Source of the DNA: Myxococcales bacterium
GTDB lineage: Bacteria > Myxococcota_A > Polyangia > Polyangiales > Polyangiaceae
DNA length: 64,000 nucleotides
Assembly: GCA_016212965.1 (NCBI GenBank)
Contig: JACRDA010000276.1
Span: forward strand, 1 to 64,000
Direction: 5' to 3'
Both the position numbers and the translations under genes were made by a program. This document shows, in pieces, positions 50,345 to 60,228 of this stretch. Below the pieces are notes generated by a model that was not told the DNA's origin, searched no databases, and worked only from the letters and a program-made list of their open reading frames with translations. How positions within the stretch are numbered: the stretch's first letter is position 1; each line of letters starts with the position of its first letter.

Positions 50345-52582
50345 ATGTGTCCTCTACAGCCGCCGACGGAGCCGGGGCTGTTTCGTGAGGAGCCGTTCGC
50401 CCACTTCCTGGTGCGCGCCCTCGACGCCCGCGTCGGAGGTGCGCTCGTGGTCGAGCCGCCCGGCGGACCGAGCTGCGTCGTGCAGCTGAAACGCGGCATC
50501 CCGCGCCGCGTGCGCTCCTCGGACAACTTCGCGCTGTTCGGCGAAGTCCTCGTGAACGCAGGGGTCGTGACCTCCACCGAGATCGAGCGCGCCCTGTGCG
50601 ATCCGGGGCTCGTCGGCGAGGCGCTCGTCGCGCTCGGCCACATCGACGAGCGCACGCTCGAGTGGGCGCTCGCGCGTCAGCTCATCCTGCGCATGGCGCG
50701 GATCTTCGGCTTCCCGCCTGCGACCACCTTCGTCTTCCGGGAGGGCGTCGACGCCTTCGCCGACACGCCCGGCCGGGCGCCGCGCGTCGACCCGCTGCAG
50801 ATCCTCTGGGTCGGGCTGCGCACCCACGCCGAGGCCTCCACGCGCATGCACGGGACGCTCGCGCGCATCGGCCGTGCACCGTTCACCATCCGCGGCGACG
50901 CGGACGTGCGGCGCTTCGGGTTCTCGGGCGATGCGCTGCAGCTCGTGGAGGTGATCCAGCGCGGGCGCGTGACCCTGCAGGAGCTCGTGGCGGCGCGGCT
51001 CACACCCGAGCCGCTCTGTCGGGCGCTCGTGTACGCGCTGTCCCTCAGTCGCTACCTCGACGTGGCGCCCGTCGCCGAGATCCTCGACGAGGAATCGACG
51101 GACGACACCCTCGATCCCGGCCACCCCGCCCCGCCGCCCGAGGCGGCCGCTCGCGAGGCGCGTCCCGTGCGGACCCGGAGCGCCACGCCGCTCGACCTGG
51201 CGCCGCAGTCGCCGGCGGCGCGGGGCGAGCGCGCCGTCTACCCGACCGAGTCGCCCTGGCAGGCGGAGCGGCGCGGGCCCCCGAACGACCCCCCGGCCCG
51301 TCGCCCGCCCGAGAGGCCTTCGCAGTCCGGCGAGCCGCACGCTCGCACTTCGGAGCGGTACTCACAGACGGGTGAGCGGGCCGTGCGGCCCTCGGAGCGG
51401 CCCTCGGGGCAGGCAGCGCCGGACGAGCGCCCGGCGCGCTCGTCGGAGCGCCCCGGCCCGACGGGCGAGCGCTCCGTGCGCCCGTCCGAGCGCCCGTCCC
51501 AGGCCGGAGAGGTGCCGTCGGGCCCGCACGAGCGGCCCTCCCAGTCGGGTGACGTCCCGCGCGACACGCGCCCGAGCGAGGAGCGCATCGTCCGGCCTTC
51601 GGACCGCGCCTCGCAGTCGGATGCCCCGGCGCCACCGTCCTCGGACCGCGCGGCGCGGCTCGTCGGCGAGGGCGCCGGCGAGCCGTCGACCGACGGAGCG
51701 GCCCCGACGCCGAAGCGGCAGGTCGCCAAGATCAAGCTGCGCCGCATGGCGGTGCGGCGCGTGCCGCCGGCGCCCTCGGCGGGTGGCGGCCCGGGCGCTC
51801 GTCCGGTCCTTCCGCCCCCGGACTTCGATGAGGTGACGACGCGCATCGCGCAGCTCGAGGACGAGGGCCCCTTCGATCTGCTCGATCTCGACGCGGACGC
51901 GCTCGCGGGTTGCAGCGAGACCGAGGTGGCCGATCTCCTGCTCGCCGCCTACGAGGAGTGCTCGCGGCGCTGGGATCCGCGGCACTACCCCGAGGACCTC
52001 GCCGAGATGCGCGTGGCGGTGTCGCGCGTGCACCGCGCGATGCGCGACGCCTTCCTCGAGCTGAGCGACCCGACGCGCCGCGCCGAGGCGATGGCGCGCC
52101 TGGCGCCGCCTTCTTCCGGCGGCGAGGCCGAGGACGAAGTGTCGAGCTCCCGGCCGCGTCCGATCCTGGGCGACGGGGACGGCGGGGAGCACCCGAGCGC
52201 GCCGCCGGCCCTGTACGCGCGCGCGCTCGCGGTGTTCCAGTCGGGCCGCTTCGCCGACGCCCTGCGCCTGTGCGAGCAGGCCTGCACGGGCGACCCCGAG
52301 AACCCCGACTACGCCGCCATGGCCGCGTGGCTCCGCGCCCACCAGCCCGACGCCGACCTGGCGGTGGTGGCCCTCGACCTCGACGACGTGCTCCACGCCT
52401 ACGAAGATCACGTGCCGGCGCGCTACTACCGCGCCCTCGTCCGCGACCGCCTCGGCGAGCGCGGCGAGGCGCGGCACGACCTCGAGCGCATCCTGCTGCT
52501 CGAGCCGAACCACGCCGACGCCAAGCGCAAGCTCGCCGAGTGGCGCGACCTCGGCTCGACCAACCCGTCGCGGCGGCGCTAG
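50345..52582 (+). CDS. DUF4388-like N-terminal domain, disordered RPSERPSQxGE repeat linker, DnaJ-like and TPR-like C-terminus
   Basis: FLVRALDARVGGALVVEPP...RGIPRRVRSSDNFALFGEVLVNAG; tandem RPSERPSQ motifs; TPR-like C-terminus. Confidence 0.82.
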   Translation: MCPLQPPTEPGLFREEPFAHFLVRALDARVGGALVVEPPGGPSCVVQLKRGIPRRVRSSDNFALFGEVLVNAGVVTSTEIERALCDPGLVGEALVALGHIDERTLEWALARQLILRMARIFGFPPATTFVFREGVDAFADTPGRAPRVDPLQILWVGLRTHAEASTRMHGTLARIGRAPFTIRGDADVRRFGFSGDALQLVEVIQRGRVTLQELVAARLTPEPLCRALVYALSLSRYLDVAPVAEILDEESTDDTLDPGHPAPPPEAAAREARPVRTRSATPLDLAPQSPAARGERAVYPTESPWQAERRGPPNDPPARRPPERPSQSGEPHARTSERYSQTGERAVRPSERPSGQAAPDERPARSSERPGPTGERSVRPSERPSQAGEVPSGPHERPSQSGDVPRDTRPSEERIVRPSDRASQSDAPAPPSSDRAARLVGEGAGEPSTDGAAPTPKRQVAKIKLRRMAVRRVPPAPSAGGGPGARPVLPPPDFDEVTTRIAQLEDEGPFDLLDLDADALAGCSETEVADLLLAAYEECSRRWDPRHYPEDLAEMRVAVSRVHRAMRDAFLELSDPTRRAEAMARLAPPSSGGEAEDEVSSSRPRPILGDGDGGEHPSAPPALYARALAVFQSGRFADALRLCEQACTGDPENPDYAAMAAWLRAHQPDADLAVVALDLDDVLHAYEDHVPARYYRALVRDRLGERGEARHDLERILLLEPNHADAKRKLAEWRDLGSTNPSRRR

Positions 52583-52659
52583 TACCCGCGCCGACCGCGC
52601 GCCTTTCGTGGCACGGCACTCGTACCCGCGCCGACCGCGCGCCTGGCGTGGCACGGACC
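52582..52659. repeat. 40-bp direct tandem duplication (2 copies)
   Basis: gtacccgcgccgaccgcgcgcct(tt/gg)cgtggcacgg twice, 40 bp apart. Confidence 0.9.
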
Positions 52660-52681
52660 CGCTCGGTATACTCCGCCGCCC

Positions 52682-52969
52682 ATGCCGGACCACCCCACGC
52701 CCGAGCGCGGCGCGCCGCACGCCCTGCGGCGCTGGGGGTACTTCGTGGCGCTCTCGGTCGGCTCGGCGGCGCTCGCTCTCGGGCTCTACGCCGTCGTGCT
52801 CCGCACCGACGCCCTCGACCCGGCGCTCGCGGTCCTCTACCGGTGGCTCCGCGATCACCCGTTCGTGACGGGCCTCATGGCCTTCTCGCCGCTCTTCGCG
52901 GTGATGCTGGTCGGCTGGGGCTACGCACAGCGCGCCCGGCGCCGCCGCAAGCAGCTGGCAGACTCCTGA
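52682..52969 (+). CDS. Small membrane protein
   Basis: Two hydrophobic helices; same-strand gene 17 bp downstream. Confidence 0.7.
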   Translation: MPDHPTPERGAPHALRRWGYFVALSVGSAALALGLYAVVLRTDALDPALAVLYRWLRDHPFVTGLMAFSPLFAVMLVGWGYAQRARRRRKQLADS

Positions 52970-52985
52970 GGCTCGAGCACGCAAG

Positions 52986-54017
52986 ATGTCGCAATTCGCA
53001 CGCTTCTGTCGCCTCGTTCGTCGTCCCTGGGCCCTCGGCGCGCTCGCGCTCGTCGCGAGCGCCGGCGTCGCCTCCGTGGCCCTGGCCGACGGCAAGGCGG
53101 TCGCCAAGGTGGGCTCGCACCTCACGATCACCGTGGCGCAGGTGGAGCAGCTCCTGCGGCAGACGCCGCCCTACCAGCTGCGCTACCTCGGCCGCGACCA
53201 CGACACCATCCGGCGCGCGTTCCTGCAAGAGCTCGTGCGGCGCGAGCTGCTCACCGAGGCCGCGCTCGGCAGCGATCTGCTCGAGCGTGACGACGTGAAG
53301 GCACGCATCCAGCAGATCTTGAAGGACGCCATCCTCGACAAGCTCCGCGCCGAGGCGAAGCCCGACGACGTGAGCGCCGCCGAGGTCGAGGCCTACTACG
53401 CCGAGAACGAGGACCGCTACGCCGCGCAGCAGCGCCTGAAGCTCGCGCGCATCACGCTCCGCACGCGCGAGGAGGCCGAGCAGGTCCTCGCGGAGATCAT
53501 CGCCGCGGCGGGCAAGGACCAGCCGCAGCGCTGGCGCGAGCTCGCGCGCGAGAAGTCGATCGATCAGGCGACCAGCAAGCGGGGCGGCGACCTCGACATG
53601 GTCGACCCCGACGGCTCGACGGCGAACAAGTCGCTCAAGGTGGACGTGGCGCTCTACGCCGCCGCGCTCGGCGTGAAGGACGGCGAGCTCGTGGCCGCTC
53701 CGGTGAAGGACGGCGACGACTGGTCGGTCGTGTGGCGCCGCGGCAGCTACCAGACGCCGCTCCGGGCTCTCGACGCCGAGGCGCCCGTCATCCGTCGCGA
53801 CATCGCGCAGCGGAAGTTCGAGGCCAAGGTCGCCGCGCTCGTGCAGGAGCTGCGCGGCAAGAGCCTCGCCGTGTACAAGCCCGAGCTCGTCGACGCGCTC
53901 GACGTCGACTCGTACGGCACGGTGGCGCCCGCGGGCCGGCCCGACGCCATTCCCCGCCTCAAGCGCCCGGCCGCCGCGAGCCCGGTGCCCGTGGGAGCGC
54001 CGGGCGGCGCGCGCTGA
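52986..54017 (+). CDS. Parvulin/SurA-like peptidyl-prolyl isomerase
   Basis: Signal peptide; SAAEVEAYYAENEDRY; LKLARITLRTREEAEQVLAEI; KRGGDLDMVDPDG. Confidence 0.85.
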   Translation: MSQFARFCRLVRRPWALGALALVASAGVASVALADGKAVAKVGSHLTITVAQVEQLLRQTPPYQLRYLGRDHDTIRRAFLQELVRRELLTEAALGSDLLERDDVKARIQQILKDAILDKLRAEAKPDDVSAAEVEAYYAENEDRYAAQQRLKLARITLRTREEAEQVLAEIIAAAGKDQPQRWRELAREKSIDQATSKRGGDLDMVDPDGSTANKSLKVDVALYAAALGVKDGELVAAPVKDGDDWSVVWRRGSYQTPLRALDAEAPVIRRDIAQRKFEAKVAALVQELRGKSLAVYKPELVDALDVDSYGTVAPAGRPDAIPRLKRPAAASPVPVGAPGGAR

Positions 54018-54043
54018 GAGCGCGCGGCCACGCGTGACTCGGG

Positions 54044-55036
54044 TCAGGGCTTGACGCGCACCCCGATGACGTCGAGCTCCGTCACGCCCTCGCCCGGGCT
54101 GGTCGAGACGGTGAGGCCGTCGGCCGACACGGTGCCCTCGGCGATCTTCGCCCAGCCGCCGTAGGGCGCGAAATCCTGGAACACGGTCGTGCCGTGGAGG
54201 AAGAACTCCACCACCGTGCCGGCCGCCCAGGCCGGGGGGTTGGGCAGGATGAGCCCCGCCGCCGGACAGATGTGCGTGTGGATCGGCGAGAACCCGTAGA
54301 CGAGCTCCAGATCCGCCTGCAGCGCCGGGATCGCCGTCCCGTTCGTCGGGATCTCGACCGCGCGGAACTCGTGCTGCGGCTCGTCGGGGTAGATGAGGTA
54401 GTCGAACTCGACGAGCGCGCCGACGTCGATCGTCAGGCTCGCGCCGTTCGACAGCCAGCTCGCGCCGGCGGTCATCGGCCCGCCGCCGGTGAGCGCCGGC
54501 AGCGCGGCCGTGTTCACGACCCCGAAGTCGTGGGCCGGGAAGGTCGGGATGTGGGCCGCGAGCTTCGGGTAGTCGAGGCCGTCGCCCCAGGTGAAGCGCG
54601 GCTCGATCATCAGCTGGGCGCCGACGTCGATGAGGATGTTCCCGTTCGCCGCCGGGGTGCCGTAAATGCAGATGTTGAGCCCGCACACCGTGCCCGTGAT
54701 GTTCGTGGCCGGCGCCCCACCCGGAAGCTGCACGATCGCCGAGACGGCACCCACCGTCTCCTGCGTCGGCGTCGGGCTCTCGTAGCCGGGGCCGGGACAC
54801 GCATCGACGAGTCCGGTTCCGCCGGTGCCGTTTCCGCCGCCGCCGCCGCTCGCGCCGCTGCCGGTGGTGGACGTCGTCGACGTGGTCGTCGTCGTGTTGT
54901 TTCCGTCGCCGTCGCTCTTGCAGGCGCTCGCCGCGGCGAGCGCGGCAGCGCAGACGGCGAGCGCGCCGAGCGCGCCCATCCCGGGTGAGGTGCGGTTCGA
55001 GCTCAAGTTCCCTCCGAAAGCAGTGGTCGGCGCCAT
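54044..55036 (-). CDS. Lipoprotein with Thr-rich linker
   Basis: Signal AALAAASACKSDGDG, NNTTTTTSTTSTTGSGASGGGGG. Confidence 0.82.
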   Translation of the reverse strand: MAPTTAFGGNLSSNRTSPGMGALGALAVCAAALAAASACKSDGDGNNTTTTTSTTSTTGSGASGGGGGNGTGGTGLVDACPGPGYESPTPTQETVGAVSAIVQLPGGAPATNITGTVCGLNICIYGTPAANGNILIDVGAQLMIEPRFTWGDGLDYPKLAAHIPTFPAHDFGVVNTAALPALTGGGPMTAGASWLSNGASLTIDVGALVEFDYLIYPDEPQHEFRAVEIPTNGTAIPALQADLELVYGFSPIHTHICPAAGLILPNPPAWAAGTVVEFFLHGTTVFQDFAPYGGWAKIAEGTVSADGLTVSTSPGEGVTELDVIGVRVKP

Positions 55037-55108
55037 CGTGCCGTCGCGCGCGTGCCGAGCATCGAGCATACCCGTCCACCGCCGACTCGACCATGGTAGC
55101 TTCGCTGC

Positions 55109-55822
55109 ATGGTGCGCGCTCGGGCCGCTCTCGCCCTCTTGGCCGGGCTCGCGCTCGGGGCCTGCGGCGGCCGCCCCAAGGCGGGCGATGCCTGCGACAC
55201 CGAGAACGAGGGCCGCTGCGTCGATGCCGCCTCGGCGCTCGAGTGCAGCGGCGGCAGGTGGTCGCCCATCGCGTGCACCGGGCCGCGCGGCTGCGTCGAG
55301 GGGGCGACGACGGTCGAGTGCGACCGCTCGCTCGCCGTGGAGGGCGAGGCCTGCGGCGCGGGCCCGAACGTGCGCTTCGCGTGTACCCAGGACAAGAAGG
55401 CGCAGCTGCGCTGCGTGGGCGGCCGGTGGCAGCTGTCGCAGAAGTGCGAGGGACCGGCGGGCTGCGAGCCCGGGCTCGTCATCAAGTGCGACGACTCCGT
55501 CGCGCGTGCCGGCGACACCTGCCAGGGCACGGGCACCGCGCGCTTCGCCTGCACGGCCGACAAGAAGCTGCGCCTGTCCTGCGTCGGCTCGCAGTGGACC
55601 GAGGAGCACAAGTGCCTCGGCAGCCAGGGATGCCGCGCCGGGAGCCTGTTCGTCGACTGCGACGTGTCGATCTCCGACCCCGGCGACCCGTGCGAGGAGA
55701 CCGGTCTCGCGTGCTCCACCGACGGCGTATCGATGCTCGACTGCAAGAACAAGCGCCTCGTGGCGACCCAGAGCTGCAGCCCGAAGCGCTGCGTCGCGAA
55801 GCCCGAGGTGCACTGCGAGTGA
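55109..55822 (+). CDS. Lipoprotein with four Cys-rich repeats
   Basis: GLALGACGGRP lipobox; repeated G(D/E)xC...C.GG.W...C.G..GC modules. Confidence 0.83.
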   Translation: MVRARAALALLAGLALGACGGRPKAGDACDTENEGRCVDAASALECSGGRWSPIACTGPRGCVEGATTVECDRSLAVEGEACGAGPNVRFACTQDKKAQLRCVGGRWQLSQKCEGPAGCEPGLVIKCDDSVARAGDTCQGTGTARFACTADKKLRLSCVGSQWTEEHKCLGSQGCRAGSLFVDCDVSISDPGDPCEETGLACSTDGVSMLDCKNKRLVATQSCSPKRCVAKPEVHCE

Positions 55823-55849
55823 GGGGTGCCGGCGCTCGCGCCGGGCCCG

Positions 55850-56938
55850 TCAGCGCCGCCCGCGCGGTCGGCGCGCCGTGAGCTCGAGGCCGTCGAGCAG
55901 GGCCCCCACGCGGCGGAACGCGTCGGCGCGCCCGTACTGGAAGAGGTGTCCGCCCGGCCAGGTCTCGAGCGGGGCGCCGAAGTGCGCCGCGAGCTTCTGC
56001 GCGTGCTCGAGCGGCGTGATCCGATCGGCCTCGGCGCCGACCACGAGCACCCGCCGCGGCTCGAGCCGCGGGCGGCGCGCGAGCGGGCTCACGATCCGTT
56101 GCGCCGCCTCGAGCGCGGCGTGCTCGCGCACGGCCTCCGCCTCGCTGCGCCCGAGCCGGCCCTGCTCGCGCGCGAAGTCCGCGAGCGAGCCGAGCGGGAT
56201 CACCGGCACCGCGAAGGCGAGCTCGGGCAGGACCGTGGCGGCGAGCGCCGTCGTGTAGCCGCCGAGGCTCATGCCCATCACGCCGACCGCACGGTGCCCG
56301 CGCCCGCGCGCCCAGGCGCCGAGGTCGGAGAGCTCGCCGAGCGCCTGCCGGAAGCCCTCGTTCGTGAAGCGCGGGTCGCTGCCCGGGAAGGGCGGCGGCG
56401 CGCGGCGCCCCGCGATGGCGCGCAGACCGTGGAACGGCAGCACGTACAGCGCCGCGTCGAGTCCGAGCCGGAAGAGCCACGCCACGGGCCACATGCGCTC
56501 CTCGACGTGGTGCTGGCCGGACATGTAGCCGTGCACGAGCAGGATGAGCGGACGGGGCTCGGCGTGCAGGAACAAGCGCGCGGCGGCGGTGCGGTTGTCG
56601 GGCTTGTCGTCCACGTAGCGCCGCTGCATCTCGGGCAGGAACGGCTCGTAGCCGCTCGGCCAGCGCAGATCGACGACGCGGCCACCGTGGGGCAGCGCGC
56701 GCACCGGCGTCGGGGTCGGCGCGATCGGTCGTGCCGCGCGGAAGTAGGCGTCGGGCGCCACCTCCGCGTAGCGCTCGGCGAGCAGGCCGAGCAGGCGCAC
56801 GCGCTCCTCGTGCCCGAGCGACTCGGCGCGGTTTCGCTGGCGGCGCCGGGCCGTTTGCGCGTGCGCCGCGAGGGTCGCCACGCGATCGATCGCCGCGGCC
56901 GCCCTGCCGATCACGAGCCGGGCGGCGCGGCGGAGCAT
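55850..56938 (-). CDS. Alpha/beta hydrolase
   Basis: LILLVHGYMSGQ, VGVMGMSLGGYTTAL, HLFQYGRADAF. Confidence 0.85.
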   Translation of the reverse strand: MLRRAARLVIGRAAAAIDRVATLAAHAQTARRRQRNRAESLGHEERVRLLGLLAERYAEVAPDAYFRAARPIAPTPTPVRALPHGGRVVDLRWPSGYEPFLPEMQRRYVDDKPDNRTAAARLFLHAEPRPLILLVHGYMSGQHHVEERMWPVAWLFRLGLDAALYVLPFHGLRAIAGRRAPPPFPGSDPRFTNEGFRQALGELSDLGAWARGRGHRAVGVMGMSLGGYTTALAATVLPELAFAVPVIPLGSLADFAREQGRLGRSEAEAVREHAALEAAQRIVSPLARRPRLEPRRVLVVGAEADRITPLEHAQKLAAHFGAPLETWPGGHLFQYGRADAFRRVGALLDGLELTARRPRGRR

Positions 56939-56949
56939 CGCGATGGCCG

Positions 56950-57504
56950 TCAGTCGGCGAGCGCCGCCACGATGGCCGCCTCGAGCGTCTTCATCGCGCT
57001 CTCGTCGCCGGCCTGGTAGCTCGAGCGCTTGAGCACGATCGACCCCGCGCGGTCGACGACCACCGTGCACGGCAGGTCGCGCTTCGGGTTGTAGCGCGGC
57101 AAGACGCTCGTCTCCTCGTCGAGCAGCACCGGGAAGGTCATGCCCTTGTCGTGGACGGTCGCCGTGACCTGCGCGAGCGAGTCCGGACCGTCGGCGCTGA
57201 TCGCGAGGATCTCGAAGCCACGGTCCTTGTACTTCTTGTAGAGCTTCACGAGCTCCGGCATCTCCTGCAGGCAGGGGTCGCAGGTCGTGGCCCAGAAGTC
57301 GAGGAGCACGACCTTCTTGCCCGCGTAGTCGCTGAGCCGCACGGTGCTGCCGTCGAGCGCCTTCAGCGAGAAGTCCGGCCCCTTGGGTCCGGCTGCGGCC
57401 TTCGCCGTCGCCGTCGCCGTTGCGGGACCGGTGCCCTTGTTGCCGGAGCAGGCCGTCGCGCCCGCGAGCGCGAGCACGACGGCGCCGAGGATGCGGAGCT
57501 TCAC
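56950..57504 (-). CDS. TlpA-like thioredoxin-fold lipoprotein
   Basis: VVLLDFWATTCDPCLQEMPELVKLY; lipobox AGATACSG; GTG start 57504. Confidence 0.9.
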   Translation of the reverse strand: MKLRILGAVVLALAGATACSGNKGTGPATATATAKAAAGPKGPDFSLKALDGSTVRLSDYAGKKVVLLDFWATTCDPCLQEMPELVKLYKKYKDRGFEILAISADGPDSLAQVTATVHDKGMTFPVLLDEETSVLPRYNPKRDLPCTVVVDRAGSIVLKRSSYQAGDESAMKTLEAAIVAALAD

Positions 57505-58304
57505 GGCGTGAACGTGCCGTCCATGATCGCTTCGTAGTCGTCGAAGAAGCTGCACTCGGACGCCATGACGCACTGGGTGATGCCGAACTGGCCGCACACC
57601 GAGGGCAGGGCCGCGTTCGAGCAGCCGTACTGCGGGCAGCACGGCTGAGGCGGCGGCGCGCCCGCGATGGCCACCTTGATCTGCATCGTGCGCGGGTCGA
57701 CGAGGAAGTTCGCGGGGAAGGCCTGCTCCGCGAACGCCGGCCCGAGCAGGTAGTCGGGGTCGTTCACGAGCGGGTAGTTCGCCTTGTAGGTCTTCGCCCA
57801 GTAGTCGAGGTTCGTGAGCGTCGCGGGCCCGTCACCCTTGCCGTTGTCGAGCAGGGTGCTCAGGATCTGGCCGCCGAGCGGGAAGTAGTAGTCGTGCGCC
57901 GGGGGCAAGATGTACTTGGCCTCGGCCTGGCACGGCCCGCACCACATCGCCGGCCCGGTGATCCAGAGCGCCAGCGGCTTCGGCGTGCCCGCCGGCAAGA
58001 GCTCGCCCTCGCCGTACACGGCCGTGCCGGTCGGGTTGTAGAAGTCGGAGAGCTGGACGGTGTGATAGCCGAGCCCGAGCTCGGTGAGCGAGTTCACGTA
58101 GCCCGTCCACGCCATGTTCGGCAGCACCTCGCCGATCTCGACGCCGTAGGGGCCGTCCGGGTACGCGGGCGCGGCGAGCACGCCCTGGCCACTCTGGTCG
58201 GCGAAGCCCGGCGCGTACTCCGGATCCTCGGTGGTGGTGCAGCCCGCAGCACCGAGCCCCAGCGCCGCGATCGCCACGATCATCGAGCTCGTCCAGTGAC
58301 GCAT
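57501..58304 (-). CDS. Thioredoxin-fold-like lipoprotein with WCGPC
   Basis: GLGAAGCTT lipobox; LWITGPAMWCGPCQAEAKYI; Cys-rich C-terminus. Confidence 0.85.
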   Translation of the reverse strand: MRHWTSSMIVAIAALGLGAAGCTTTEDPEYAPGFADQSGQGVLAAPAYPDGPYGVEIGEVLPNMAWTGYVNSLTELGLGYHTVQLSDFYNPTGTAVYGEGELLPAGTPKPLALWITGPAMWCGPCQAEAKYILPPAHDYYFPLGGQILSTLLDNGKGDGPATLTNLDYWAKTYKANYPLVNDPDYLLGPAFAEQAFPANFLVDPRTMQIKVAIAGAPPPQPCCPQYGCSNAALPSVCGQFGITQCVMASECSFFDDYEAIMDGTFTP

Positions 58305-58602
58305 GATGTTCTCCGTTCCAGAGGCCGTGCGCTCGCGTCCGCCACCCCAGCGCTGGCGGTGCTCGAGCGAGTAGGGAGTGAAAATAGGGAAGTCGCCCGC
58401 CCTCCGGAATTGTCGGGGCGCCGGGTGGGGGTGTCAAGCCGCACGGTGGGCGAGGCGCGTCGGGGCCGCTCGGACCCCCCTCCGACCGCCCGAAACGAGC
58501 GAGCCACCGCCGGCGAAATGTTGTAGGAGGAGCCTTGCGGTGGGAGCGGGTGGCGGGTGGACCGCACGATCATGCGCGCCGCACGCCACGAGAGGAATTG
58601 CC

Positions 58603-60111
58603 ATGACTCGCTTGCTTGCTCGACAGGACGTCGCCTCGACTCGCCGTGCCGCCCGGCCCCTGCGCTGGCTGTGGCGCGCGGTCGCCCTCGGCGGCCTCGC
58701 GGCCCTCTCGACGTTCGCGGCCTGCAGCACCGAGCCGGGCGAGAAGTGCGTGGGCGGCAAGCTCGCCGCCGACGGCTCGTGCGCGCCGCTCTGCGACCCG
58801 TCGAAGTGCCTGCCGGGCAACCTGTGCGTCGACAACCAGTGCCTCGTGCAGTGCGACACCGAGGCCGACTGCTACGGCGTCGTCGAGGACTGCGTGGCCG
58901 GGGTCGACGACACGACGGGCAAGGACGTCAACGTCTGCAAGCTGAACGGCCACGCGGCGGTCGGCGGCGGCTGGGACAAGAGCTGCGCCTTCGGCCAGGT
59001 GGAGTGCGCTGCCTCGTCCTGTCCGAACGGCTTCGAGTGCGACGTCGCCGCCTGCGGCGGCCACCCCGAGCTCTGCCTCGCCGACCCGGTCGCCTGCGCG
59101 GGCAAGACCCCCTGCAACGTCGGCCGCTGCAGCAGCGACGGCACGCCGTGCACCGTCACCCTGTGCGCCGCCGCGGAGTGCCGCCCCTTCACCTGCATCA
59201 CGGACGGCAGCGGCGACGCCTTCTCGTACTGCGCGGCCACCGACTGTCTCGAGGACTCCGAGTGCGCCACGGGCTACTACTGCGGCGAGGTCCCCGTGCC
59301 GCGCGAGCTCTGCGGCAGCAACGTCGGGTCCCACCCGCGCTGCGGCACGTCGCTCGAGCCGTGCATCGACCCGTCGCAGCTGGCGGCGCCCGGCACCCGC
59401 AACGCCGCCGGCGAGACCTACTTCGAGGGCCCCGTGTGCGTCGAGCGGCGCGTGTGCCTCAAGCGCAACCCGTGCGCCGACTGCTCGAACCACCGCGATT
59501 GCGCGGCGCTGCCCGACCAGCTCTGCATCGGGGCCGAGGGCAATGCGCAGTGCCAGACCCTCTGCGCGACCGACGCGCAGTGCCTGCGCGACGAGACCTG
59601 CACGCCGACCGGCTTCAAGACCTGCAAGAACGCCCACACGACGACCTGCGCCGTCGACGCCGACTGCCCGGCCGCGAAGTGCGCGCCGAAGGACCCGGCG
59701 ATCCCCGACGGCCCGATGCAGTGCGCGCCCGGCGGCACGCCGTGCACGGCGGACGCCGACTGCGCCGACACCTGCCTCGACCGCAACGCCTGCGTGCCGA
59801 ACACCGGCTGCCGGCCCGCGGCCTTGCCCGGCGGCTTCTGTCAGCACTGCGTGGCCGACAGCGACTGCGGCGCGGCCGGATCGAACGTCGCGTGCGCCGA
59901 CGTCGGCGGCTCGCTCTCGCAGCCCGAGTACGCCTGCTTCGACTACAGCTTCGAGATCTCGTGCACCTCGGCCTCGCAGTGCCCGACCGCGCCGAGCGGT
60001 GCCCACGGCGCGTGCCTGAACGAGACCCACGGCGTCGACCCGGGCAGCAGCGTCTACCACAAGTGCTACCTGCCCTTCGACGCGCAGGACGGGTTCACCT
60101 GCTGGCCCTGA
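58603..60111 (+). CDS. Large Cys-rich lipoprotein
   Basis: Signal LAALSTFAACSTEPG; dozens of Cys; ATG 58603. Confidence 0.88.
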   Translation: MTRLLARQDVASTRRAARPLRWLWRAVALGGLAALSTFAACSTEPGEKCVGGKLAADGSCAPLCDPSKCLPGNLCVDNQCLVQCDTEADCYGVVEDCVAGVDDTTGKDVNVCKLNGHAAVGGGWDKSCAFGQVECAASSCPNGFECDVAACGGHPELCLADPVACAGKTPCNVGRCSSDGTPCTVTLCAAAECRPFTCITDGSGDAFSYCAATDCLEDSECATGYYCGEVPVPRELCGSNVGSHPRCGTSLEPCIDPSQLAAPGTRNAAGETYFEGPVCVERRVCLKRNPCADCSNHRDCAALPDQLCIGAEGNAQCQTLCATDAQCLRDETCTPTGFKTCKNAHTTTCAVDADCPAAKCAPKDPAIPDGPMQCAPGGTPCTADADCADTCLDRNACVPNTGCRPAALPGGFCQHCVADSDCGAAGSNVACADVGGSLSQPEYACFDYSFEISCTSASQCPTAPSGAHGACLNETHGVDPGSSVYHKCYLPFDAQDGFTCWP

Positions 60112-60228
60112 CGGGCCAAGCCCTCGGCACAGAGGGCGTGACTGATGTCTCGCCATCGGAACCGCAACGCAAGGGCTATCGCCCGCGTGTAGATCCCCGG
60201 CGCCAACCAAGCTGCTGCTGGGAGCGGA

